From assembly GCA_021826565.1 (NCBI GenBank), contig JAKAZJ010000041.1, forward strand, positions 1 to 9,553: DNA of 9,553 nt. Direction: 5' to 3'. Positions 1 to 6,391 of the stretch are shown one piece after another. This stretch comes from Pseudomonadota bacterium. Lineage in GTDB: Bacteria > Pseudomonadota > Alphaproteobacteria > Acetobacterales > Acetobacteraceae. How positions within the stretch are numbered: the first letter of the stretch is position 1; each line of letters begins with the position of its first letter. The notes under the pieces are model-generated. The model had not been told where the DNA came from, did not search any database, and saw nothing but the letters and a program-made list of their open reading frames with translations. A program made the position numbers and the translations under genes.

Positions 1-282
1 GGCGTCGATCACCGGCAGATTGCGTTCGCGCGCCACGGCTTCCACCCGGCGGGCGACGCCATGGGCGGAGAACACGGTCATCGCCCCGGGCGGCACCTGA
101 TCGAGTTCATCGACGAACACGGCGCCGCGGGTGCGCAGGTCCTCCACCACGTGGCGGTTATGGACGATTTCATGGCGGACATAGATCGGCGGGCCGTATT
201 TCTTCAGGGCGCGTTCCACGATCTCGATCGCGCGCTCCACGCCGGCGCAGAAGCCGCGGGGTTGGGCCAGAATCACGCGCAT
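1..282 (-). CDS. ispH: 4-hydroxy-3-methylbut-2-enyl diphosphate reductase (IspH/LytB), N-terminal part
   Basis: IspH is the last enzyme of the MEP isoprenoid pathway: a cytosolic [4Fe-4S] reductase that turns HMBPP into IPP and DMAPP. Only the first 94 codons are present; the gene leaves the window at its left edge in an open frame. The protein starts [20 protein letters not shown]. The cluster ligand Cys12, His41 (in IVHNRH) and His74 (in FSAHG) sit at the residue numbers of the E. coli enzyme, so the alignment is gap-free. The ATG at 282-280 is preceded by GGAG six bases upstream. The frame stays open further upstream without an ATG, and some alphaproteobacterial IspH proteins have a short N-terminal extension, so a non-ATG upstream start cannot be fully excluded. 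Identification is secure. The second and third cluster cysteines lie outside the window. Confidence 0.96.
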   Translation of the reverse strand, partial: MRVILAQPRGFCAGVERAIEIVERALKKYGPPIYVRHEIVHNRHVVEDLRTRGAVFVDELDQVPPGAMTVFSAHGVARRVEAVARERNLPVIDA

Positions 283-298
283 CGGGGTCTCCGCCAGC

Positions 299-326
299 GG
301 GGCGTCGCCAGGGGGGCGTCGCCAGG
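299..326. repeat. perfect 14-bp tandem duplication in the ispH 5' leader
   Basis: The unit GGGGCGTCGCCAGG occurs at 299-312 and again at 313-326 with no mismatch. On the ispH strand it lies just upstream of the Shine-Dalgarno sequence, and a partial third match (CTGGCGGAG) overlaps that GGAG. It looks like a recent slippage duplication in untranslated leader. No function is evident. Confidence 0.85.
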
Positions 327-340
327 GAGGATGGAGCGGT

Positions 341-371
341 CTGGGCCAAATCTCCGCTGGGCCAAATCTCC
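341..371. repeat. 15-bp direct repeat with 1-bp spacer, ispH leader
   Basis: CTGGGCCAAATCTCC is present at 341-355 and 357-371, separated by one G, giving a 16-bp period. It lies between the candidate ispH promoter and the 14-bp duplication at 299-326. It could be a slippage product or a paired protein-binding site; the sequence does not decide. Confidence 0.85.
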
Positions 372-375
372 AACC

Positions 376-414
376 GGGTCGCTGGGATATGGCATAGCGA
401 CCCTGGCGGGGCAA
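376..414 (-). promoter_or_regulatory. candidate ispH promoter with overlapping 8-bp inverted repeat
   Basis: On the minus strand TTGCCC (414-409), a 17-bp spacer and CATATC (391-386) form a weak sigma70-like promoter about 100 bp upstream of the ispH ATG. A perfect inverted repeat GGGTCGCT (376-383) / AGCGACCC (396-403), with a 12-bp centre, covers the -10 and part of the spacer, which is where a repressor would act. The hexamers match the consensus only moderately. The palindrome could instead be an RNA hairpin. Confidence 0.35.
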
Positions 415-495
415 TGCACGGCGGATCACGTCACAGGGGAATTGGGTGAACGATCGGTAGGCTCCCGCCACCGCTCCCGCCGGCGACGAGGTGGG

Positions 496-535
496 GGGGC
501 CGGGGTTTGTGCCCGCGATTGGCTGCACCGGCCCC
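496..535 (-). terminator. candidate dnaE transcription terminator hairpin
   Basis: Inverted repeat GGGGCCGG (496-503) / CCGGCCCC (528-535) begins two bases beyond the dnaE stop on the minus strand, with a 24-nt loop. There is no run of U after it, so it may act only as a 3'-end stabiliser or a weak terminator. The following stretch to the ispH promoter (about 415-495) shows no gene. Confidence 0.35.
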
Positions 536-536
536 G

Positions 537-3500
537 TCACAGATCCTCGATCCGCTCCACCCCGGGCAGCTGCGCCATCGCCTGCAACAGCGCCGGGGTG
601 ACGCTGAACCCGCCCGGCAGCGCGAGTTCCACGCTGCGCGCCGGATCGGTGCGGGCCAGCAGGAACACCCGGCCACGCCCGCCGGCGCTGCCCGCCAGCG
701 CGCTCCGGATCGGGTCCAGCGCCGCGGTCTCGGCCAGCCAGACCCGCACGCTGGCCCCGGACGCGGCGGCGGCGCGTTCCAGCGCGGTGATATCCAGCGC
801 CGTCGCGCGCATCTGCTCCCCCTGGGTCTGCAACTCCGCGCTGACCAGGATGTTGCTGCCCGCCACCAGCAGCTCCCGCGCGCCCCCCAGCACCTCGCTG
901 AACACGGTCACCTCGGTGGACCCCGAGGTATCGGTCAGCCGCACGAACGCCATCCGGTTGCCGGCGCGGGTGCTGCGTTCCTTGATCGCCACCACGGTGC
1001 CGGCAATCTTGGCCCGCGACGCGCCGGCCTGGGCGCGCGATTCCAGCTCGGCGATCGGCACCGCGCCGATCCGGCGCAGCGCCTGGCGATAGGCGTCCAG
1101 CGGATGGGCGGTCAGGTGGAAGCCGACCGCCTCGGCCTCGTAGCCCAGCCGTTCCAGCGACGGCCAGTCCTGCGCATCGGCCAGCCGCAACGGTTCCGGC
1201 TCCGCACCGCCGCCGAACAGCCCGATCTGGCCCGAGGACGCCTCGGCCGCGGTCGCCTGGGCGCGGCGCAGGATCGTTTCGGCGCCGCCGAACAACCGGG
1301 CGCGGTTCGCCTCCAGCCGGTCGAACGCGCCGGCGCGGATCAGATTTTCAAGCTGCATCCGGTTGAGCTGACGCGGATCGACGCGCGCGGCGAAATCCGC
1401 CAGATCGGCGAAATCCCGCCCGTCGCGCGCGCGGGCGAGCGCCTGCATCGCCGCGAATCCCACTTTCTTCACCGCCGCCAGCGCGTAGCGGATCGCCAGC
1501 TTGCCGTCCGCCCCGCGCTCCACCGTGAAATCCGCCGTCGAGCGGTTGATGTCAGGCGGCAGGATCGGGATTCCGCTGCGCTCGGCTTCCTGTTTCAGCC
1601 CCGCCAGCCGATCGGTATTGGCGATGGCCAGGCTCATGGACGCAGCCAGGAACACTTCCGGATGGTTCGCCTTCAGCCACGCGGTCTGATAGGATACCAG
1701 CGCGTAGGCGGCGGCGTGCGACTTGTTGAACCCATAATCGGCGAATTTCGCCATCAGGTCGAACACCTCGTCGGCCTTCTCGCGGCCGATCCCGCGCGCG
1801 GTCGCGCCGGTGACGAAGATCGCGCGCTGCGCTTCCATCTCGCTGCGGATTTTCTTGCCCATCGCCCGGCGCAGCAGATCCGCGGCGCCCAGCGAGTACC
1901 CCCCCATGCGCTGGGCGATCTGCATCACCTGTTCCTGATACACGATGATGCCGTAGGTCTCGCCCAGGATGTCGGCCAGATCGGGATGCGGCGGCTGCCA
2001 CGCCTCGCCGTGCTTGCGCCGGCAATAATCGGGGATATTGGCCATCGGCCCCGGGCGATACAGCGCGCCGAGCGCGATCAGGTCCTCGAACCGGTCCGGG
2101 TGCATCTGGCGCAGCGCATCGCGCATGCCCTGGCCTTCGAACTGGAACACCCCGCCGGCATCGCCGCGCGCCAGCATCTCGTACGTCCTGGTATCGTCCA
2201 GCGGCAGCGCGGCAGGATCGAACGTCACCCCCAGATCGTGCAGAAACGCGCGCGCGCGTTCCAGGATGGTCAGCGTCGTCAGGCCCAGGAAGTCGAATTT
2301 CACCAGCCCCGCCTGCTCGACATATTTCATCGAGTATTGCGTGACCAGGAACTCCGACCGCGGATCGCGGTACAGCGGCACCAGCTCGATCAGCGGCCGA
2401 TCGCCGATCACCACGCCGGCGGCATGGGTGGAGGCGTGGCGATACAGCCCCTCGATCTGCTGCGCCGTCTCCAGCAGGCGGCGGACGGATTCGTCATCGT
2501 CGCGCATCTGTTGCAGCCGCGGCTCGCCGGCGACCGCCTGCGCCAGCGTCACCGGCTGGGCGGGATTGTTGGGGATCAGCTCGGCGATCCGGTTGACCTG
2601 GCCGAATGGCAGGCCGAGCACCCGGCCCACATCGCGCACCGCGGCGCGCGCTTGCAGCTTGCCGAAGGTGATGATCTGCGCCACCCGATCGGCGCCGTAT
2701 TCCTGGCGCACGTAGTCGATCACGCGATCGCGCCCCTCCTGGCAGAAATCGATGTCGAAATCAGGCATCGACACGCGCTCGGGGTTCAGGAAGCGTTCGA
2801 ACAGCAGGTCGAAGCGCAGCGGGTCCAGATCGGTGATGGTCAGCGCCCAGGCCACCAGCGATCCGGCGCCCGAACCGCGCCCCGGCCCGACCGGAATATC
2901 CTGCGCTTTCGCCCATTGGATGAAATCGGCGACGATCAGGAAATACCCGGCGAAGCCCATGCGCTGGATCACGCCGAGCTCGTATTCCAGCCGCTCGGCA
3001 TAGCGCGCGCGCGCGGCCGGGTCGGCGCCGGCAAGCCGGACCGCCAGTCCCTCGGCAGCCATGGCGCGCAGCGTTTCTTCTTCCGTCTGGCCGGGGCGCA
3101 CCTTGGGGCTGCGCGGCAGCAGCGGCTTGCGGGTCTCGGCCATCACCGCGCAGCGCCGGGCAATCGCCAACGTGTTGTCGCAGGCCTCCGGCAGATCGGC
3201 GAACAGCAGACGCATCTCGGGGGCGGGTTTGAACCAGGAAGCGGGGCTGACGCGGCGGCGATCCGGGTCGGCCAGCTGGCGGCCCTCGGCGATACACAGC
3301 AGCGCGGCATGCGCCTCGGCCATGTCGGGGGTGGCGAAGTAGCAATCATTGGCGGCGACCAGCGGCAGCGCGCGGCGGTCGGCCAGCGCGATCAGGCCGG
3401 GTTCCACGGCGCGGTCGGCTTCGCTGTCGTGCCGGTGCAGCTCGATCGCGCAGCGATCGGGGAAGGCCTCCGCCAGCGCGTCGCTCAGGCGCTCGGCCTC

Positions 3501-3950
3501 GGCAAGCTGCCCATCCGCCAGCAGCCGCGCCAACGGGCCGGCGGTGCCGCCGGTCAGCAGGATCAGCCCGGCGGCGTGGGCGGCGATGGCCTCCAGCGCC
3601 ATCTGCGGTTTCAGGCCCGGCTCGGTGTCCAGGAAGCCGCGCGAGGACAGGCGTTGCAGATTGGCGAGACCGGCCGCGTCCTGGGCCAGCAGGACCATCG
3701 GATCGGGCGCCAGGCGGGGTGCGTCGGCGCGGGCCAGCGCGATCTGGCAGCCGATGATCGGCTGCACGCCCCGGGCGGCGCAGGCTTGCGAGAACTCCAG
3801 CGCGCCGAACAGGTTGGCGGTGTCGGTGATGGCGACCGCGGGCATCCGCGCGCTGGCGGCGAGGGTGGCGATCTTGTCGGGTTTGATCGCGCCCTCGCTG
3901 AGCGAATAGGCGGAGTGGACGTGGAGATGGACGAAATCGGCGTGGGGCAT
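537..3950 (-). CDS. dnaE: DNA polymerase III alpha subunit (DnaE1 type)
   Basis: This is the replicative polymerase subunit of the chromosomal replisome, a C-family polymerase of 1137 residues, close to the usual ~1160. Domains in order: PHP (starting [11 protein letters not shown], residues 6-16); palm, with GPGRGSGAG at 355-363 and the catalytic aspartates in PDFDIDFC (D397, D399) plus D553 in VKFDFLGL; fingers, with GKKIRSEM and the [12 protein letters not shown] signature; helix-hairpin-helix ([11 protein letters not shown]). A QIGLF motif at 908-912 fits the beta-clamp binding pentapeptide, and an OB fold follows ([13 protein letters not shown] onward). [10 protein letters not shown] and the clamp motif favour DnaE1 over the mutagenic DnaE2/ImuC. 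The PHP site keeps HxH (H10, H12) but has T44 where active PHP domains have the His of TDH, and Q69 where they have Glu, so PHP nuclease activity is unlikely. The start ATG (3950-3948) follows AGGGTGGGG and gives the conserved N-terminus. Confidence 0.97.
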   Translation of the reverse strand: MPHADFVHLHVHSAYSLSEGAIKPDKIATLAASARMPAVAITDTANLFGALEFSQACAARGVQPIIGCQIALARADAPRLAPDPMVLLAQDAAGLANLQRLSSRGFLDTEPGLKPQMALEAIAAHAAGLILLTGGTAGPLARLLADGQLAEAERLSDALAEAFPDRCAIELHRHDSEADRAVEPGLIALADRRALPLVAANDCYFATPDMAEAHAALLCIAEGRQLADPDRRRVSPASWFKPAPEMRLLFADLPEACDNTLAIARRCAVMAETRKPLLPRSPKVRPGQTEEETLRAMAAEGLAVRLAGADPAARARYAERLEYELGVIQRMGFAGYFLIVADFIQWAKAQDIPVGPGRGSGAGSLVAWALTITDLDPLRFDLLFERFLNPERVSMPDFDIDFCQEGRDRVIDYVRQEYGADRVAQIITFGKLQARAAVRDVGRVLGLPFGQVNRIAELIPNNPAQPVTLAQAVAGEPRLQQMRDDDESVRRLLETAQQIEGLYRHASTHAAGVVIGDRPLIELVPLYRDPRSEFLVTQYSMKYVEQAGLVKFDFLGLTTLTILERARAFLHDLGVTFDPAALPLDDTRTYEMLARGDAGGVFQFEGQGMRDALRQMHPDRFEDLIALGALYRPGPMANIPDYCRRKHGEAWQPPHPDLADILGETYGIIVYQEQVMQIAQRMGGYSLGAADLLRRAMGKKIRSEMEAQRAIFVTGATARGIGREKADEVFDLMAKFADYGFNKSHAAAYALVSYQTAWLKANHPEVFLAASMSLAIANTDRLAGLKQEAERSGIPILPPDINRSTADFTVERGADGKLAIRYALAAVKKVGFAAMQALARARDGRDFADLADFAARVDPRQLNRMQLENLIRAGAFDRLEANRARLFGGAETILRRAQATAAEASSGQIGLFGGGAEPEPLRLADAQDWPSLERLGYEAEAVGFHLTAHPLDAYRQALRRIGAVPIAELESRAQAGASRAKIAGTVVAIKERSTRAGNRMAFVRLTDTSGSTEVTVFSEVLGGARELLVAGSNILVSAELQTQGEQMRATALDITALERAAAASGASVRVWLAETAALDPIRSALAGSAGGRGRVFLLARTDPARSVELALPGGFSVTPALLQAMAQLPGVERIEDL

Positions 3951-3992
3951 GACCCCACCCTAGGCCCGGGCGCCGAGTCGGGGGAGTGCCGC

Positions 3993-4115
3993 TAGTGTCC
4001 CGACGCCGAGATACCGTCCCCACGCGTCGGGCCTCACGCGTCGGGACACTGGCCACTTGCTTTCAGTGGCCTGCTTGACCCTGAAATGGGAAGGCATTTC
4101 AGGGGCAGGACACTA
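3993..4115. mobile_element. 123-bp palindrome-rich block with TA-flanked terminal repeats (MITE-like candidate)
   Basis: The block begins TAGTGTCC (3993-4000) and ends GGACACTA (4108-4115), an 8-bp terminal inverted repeat whose outermost bases are TA on both sides. Inside are further perfect inverted repeats: AGTGTCCCGACGC (3994-4006) / GCGTCGGGACACT (4038-4050); GGCCACT (4051-4057) / AGTGGCC (4065-4071); and CCCTGAAATG (4079-4088) / CATTTCAGGG (4095-4104). An 11-bp direct repeat CACGCGTCGGG lies at 4021-4031 and 4035-4045. It encodes nothing. Its right end overlaps the P450 stop codon (CTA at 4113-4115). The structure resembles a non-autonomous miniature inverted-repeat element with a TA target duplication, as made by IS630/Tc1-type transposases; this is inference. 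Alternatively it is a cluster of terminator hairpins between two minus-strand genes. Confidence 0.45.
4079..4104 (-). terminator. 10-bp hairpin just after the P450 stop
   Basis: Perfect stem CCCTGAAATG / CATTTCAGGG with a 6-nt loop, starting eight bases after the P450 stop on the minus strand. No U tract follows, so efficient intrinsic termination is uncertain. It forms part of the larger palindromic block at 3993-4115. Confidence 0.35.
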
Positions 4116-5381
4116 CGCCGGAATCCGCACCGGCAGTTCCGCGATCCCGCGGATGAAGTTGGAATAGATGCGCCGCGGCTCCCCCAGTACCTCGATGCGC
4201 GGGAAGCGCTTCATGATTTCCTCCCACAGCACCGTCAGTTGCAGCTCGGCCAGCCGCGCGCCGACGCAGCGATGGATCCCATACCCGAACGACAAATGCT
4301 GCCGCGGCTTGCCGCGATCGATCCGGAACCGGTCCGGCTCCTCCACGTAATCCGGATCGCGATTGGCCGACACGTACCACATCGCCACCTTGTCCCCGGC
4401 CCGGATCTTCTGCCCCCCCACTTCGGCATCCGCGATCGCGGTCCGCCGCATATGGATGATCGGCGATTGCCAGCGCACGATCTCCTGCGCCGCCGCCGCC
4501 GCCCGCCGCGGGTCGGCGCGCAGTTTCGCCATCTGATCGGGGTTCTGATCCAGCGCCCACAGCCCGCCCGAGATCGAATTGCGCGTGGTATCGTTCCCGC
4601 CCACGATCAGCAGCACGATGTTGCCCAGGAACTCCATCGGCCGTTCCAGCTGATCGCGCGTCCCGGCGCCATGCGCCAGCATGGAGATCAGATCCGGCCC
4701 AGGCGGCGCCGCGGCGCGTTCGCGGAACAGCGCGCTGAACGTCTCCAGGCAGTCGCGCAGGATGTCCAGCCGCTTTTCCTCGGAATCCACCACCCCGCCG
4801 GCGCGCAGATCCATGGTGGCGACGTCCGACCAGAACGGCAGCTTGCGCCGGTCGGCGAACGGGAACCCGAACAACGTCGCCAGCATCCGCGTGGTCAGTT
4901 CGATCGAGACCAGATCGACCCAGTTGAACACCTCCCCGCGCGGCAGCCCGTCCAGGATTTCGGCCGCGTGCAGCCGCACCGCCTGCGCCATCTGGCCCAG
5001 ATTGGTGGGGGTGAACGCCGGTGCCACCACCCGGCGCTGATCGGTGTGCTGCGGCGGGTCCATCGAGATGAAGCTCGGCCGGCGGAAATCGTCGGGCCGG
5101 TCGGTGATCGTGATCCCGCCCAGCCGCGCGGCCGAAGAAAATCGCTGGTGATCGTTCTCCACCGCCAGCACATCCGCGGCGCGCGTGATCGACCAGAACG
5201 CGCCATACATCCCGGCCGGCTGCCAATGCACCGGCGCGTCGCGGCGCAGCCGGGCGAACCAGGGCTGCCAGGTATCGTGCTGATACAGGGCCGGATCGGA
5301 GACATCGATCGCTTCCACGGGCGCCGACCACGGGTCGGTGTCCGGCCCGGCATGAGCCACGGCATCCCCCACGGCATCCAT
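4113..5381 (-). CDS. Cytochrome P450, CYP153-like alkane/fatty-acid omega-hydroxylase
   Basis: A soluble bacterial class I P450 of 422 residues, a normal length. Visible motifs: I-helix VGGNDTTRNS with G261-G262-N263-D264-T265-T266; K-helix ExxR at E300/R303 (EIVRWQSP); and the heme loop FGYGIHRCVG with ligand Cys372. Several stretches read as in CYP153 enzymes: VSIELTTRMLATLFGFPF, DRRKLPFWSDVAT, GNIVLLIVGGNDTTRN, MRRTA, KPRQHLSFGYGIHRCVGARL and the final ELPVRI. The known family hydroxylates terminal carbons of alkanes and fatty acids with electrons from a ferredoxin and its reductase; neither is encoded here. The substrate is therefore inferred, and a related terpene- or acid-hydroxylating clade is possible. 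ATG at 5381-5379 has AGGGAG nine bases upstream; an out-of-frame ATG lies 5 bp earlier. The gene is divergent from the SDR, and its TAG stop lies in the end of the palindromic block. Confidence 0.88.
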   Translation of the reverse strand: MDAVGDAVAHAGPDTDPWSAPVEAIDVSDPALYQHDTWQPWFARLRRDAPVHWQPAGMYGAFWSITRAADVLAVENDHQRFSSAARLGGITITDRPDDFRRPSFISMDPPQHTDQRRVVAPAFTPTNLGQMAQAVRLHAAEILDGLPRGEVFNWVDLVSIELTTRMLATLFGFPFADRRKLPFWSDVATMDLRAGGVVDSEEKRLDILRDCLETFSALFRERAAAPPGPDLISMLAHGAGTRDQLERPMEFLGNIVLLIVGGNDTTRNSISGGLWALDQNPDQMAKLRADPRRAAAAAQEIVRWQSPIIHMRRTAIADAEVGGQKIRAGDKVAMWYVSANRDPDYVEEPDRFRIDRGKPRQHLSFGYGIHRCVGARLAELQLTVLWEEIMKRFPRIEVLGEPRRIYSNFIRGIAELPVRIPA

Positions 5382-5411
5382 CGCATTCCGCTCCCTGTTT
5401 TTCGCCGATCG

Positions 5412-5440
5412 AGGCTACCGAACGGTAGCGGCCAATGCAA
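5412..5440 (-). promoter_or_regulatory. candidate sigma70-like promoter for the P450 gene
   Basis: On the minus strand TTGCAT (5440-5435), a 17-bp spacer and TAGCCT (5417-5412) give a plausible promoter, placing a start about 25 bases before the P450 ATG at 5381. The palindrome at 5414-5429 occupies the spacer and part of the -10, which suggests repression by steric blocking. Confidence 0.45.
5414..5429. promoter_or_regulatory. 16-bp palindromic operator candidate between the divergent P450 and SDR genes
   Basis: GCTACCGAACGGTAGC has perfect 7-bp arms (5414-5420 and 5423-5429) around a central AA. The core TACCGNNCGGTA has the layout of many TetR-family operators. It is the only clear palindrome in the spacer and overlaps the candidate P450 promoter. 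No regulator gene is present in the window. Confidence 0.55.
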
Positions 5441-5502
5441 CCAGGATCGCGCCGTGCCCGCCGCCATGGTAGAGGCGCAGGGTCAAACAACGGGAGACCG
5501 CG

Positions 5503-6324
5503 ATGGCGGCGCATTGGTTGGGCCTTGAGGGTCGGATCGTGGTCGTCACCGGCGCGGGCGGCGGGATCGGGCGGGCGGTCGCGGCGGGCTTCGCCGAAGC
5601 GGGCGCGCGCCTGGTGCTGTTGGACGCCGACCGCGCCAGCGCCGAGGCGACCGCCGCCGCCCTGGCCAGCGCCCCGGGTGGACCCGCGCGGGTGCATCGC
5701 TGCGATGTTTCCGACCCCGAGGCGGTGGCCGCCGCGGCGGATGCCACGGCCCGCGATCTCGGCCCCTGCGACGTGCTGATCAACAATGCCGGGCTGCTGC
5801 GTCCCGGCCCGATCGCCAGCCTCACCCTGGAGGAATGGAACCGGCTGCTATCGGTCAACCTGACCGGATATTTCCTGTGCGCCAAGGCGTTCGGGCGGCA
5901 GATGCTGGCGCGGAAATCGGGCGCGATCGTGCATGTCGCCTCGATCGCCGGGCGCCATCCGCAGCCCTGGTCCGGGGCGTATTCCGTCAGCAAGGCGGGG
6001 GTGGTGATGCTGGCGCAGCAGCTGGCGCTGGAATGGGGGCCGTCGGGCGTGCGCAGCAACGCGGTCAGTCCCGGCCTGGTACGCACGCCGATGACCGAGG
6101 CGTATTATCGCATCCCCGAAGTGGCCGAGAAACGGGCCGAAATCGTGCCGCTGCGCCGGGTCGCCACGCCCGCGGATATCGCGGACGCCGCGCTGTTCCT
6201 GGCCAGCCCGCGCGCGGGGTACATCAATGGCGAGGATCTGTGTTGCGATGGCGGCTTCGGGCGGGTGCTGATGGGGATGGTGCCGCGTCCGGGATTCGAG
6301 GCGCGGGACCCGTCCGAGGCATGA
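5503..6324 (+). CDS. Short-chain dehydrogenase/reductase (SDR, classical type)
   Basis: A 273-residue NAD(P)-dependent oxidoreductase of the classical SDR family. The Rossmann motif TGAGGGIG is at residues 16-23. Asp41 at the end of beta-strand 2 (LVLLDADR) favours NAD(H) over NADP(H). NNAG is at 94-97, Asn119 is in SVNLTG, and the Ser147-Tyr160-Lys164 catalytic set has the expected 13-residue Ser-Tyr spacing and YxxxK. The C-terminus carries the usual PADIADAALFLAS and CCDGGF segments, so the enzyme should be active. The start ATG has GGGAG six bases upstream. It is divergent from the P450 and followed by an acyl-CoA ligase-like gene on the same strand, which suggests oxidation of an alcohol produced by the hydroxylase; that role is inferred. 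Family sequence alone does not give the substrate, and a 3-hydroxyacyl or cyclic-alcohol dehydrogenase is equally possible. Confidence 0.92.
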   Translation: MAAHWLGLEGRIVVVTGAGGGIGRAVAAGFAEAGARLVLLDADRASAEATAAALASAPGGPARVHRCDVSDPEAVAAAADATARDLGPCDVLINNAGLLRPGPIASLTLEEWNRLLSVNLTGYFLCAKAFGRQMLARKSGAIVHVASIAGRHPQPWSGAYSVSKAGVVMLAQQLALEWGPSGVRSNAVSPGLVRTPMTEAYYRIPEVAEKRAEIVPLRRVATPADIADAALFLASPRAGYINGEDLCCDGGFGRVLMGMVPRPGFEARDPSEA

Positions 6325-6391
6325 GCGCGCCGCAGGATCGCGCGGGCTTGCGCGCCAGCGCCGCGGTGCCCCGCAGAATCTGCCGCAGGCG

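Noticed and set aside
61..1092. Plus-strand open frame of 343 codons across the ispH-dnaE junction
   Set aside because: It runs antisense through IspH and the dnaE 3' end, with no recognisable domain or ribosome site. It is a shadow frame.
507..3995. A 1162-codon open frame antisense to almost all of dnaE, on the plus strand
   Set aside because: Its product is low in complexity (rich in Arg, Gln, Gly, His), has no family motifs and mirrors dnaE codon bias. Long antisense frames are expected opposite GC-rich genes, and dnaE on the other strand is unmistakable.
5384..5386. Alternative ATG for the P450 five bases upstream of the chosen start
   Set aside because: It is out of frame with the P450 and reads into a frame without P450 motifs.
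4099..5697. Minus-strand 532-codon frame over the P450 and SDR start, and the opposing plus-strand 480-codon frame at 4086-5528
   Set aside because: Both are Arg/Gly/Ala-rich out-of-frame readings of the P450 region. The P450 frame carries the I-helix, ExxR and heme-Cys motifs.
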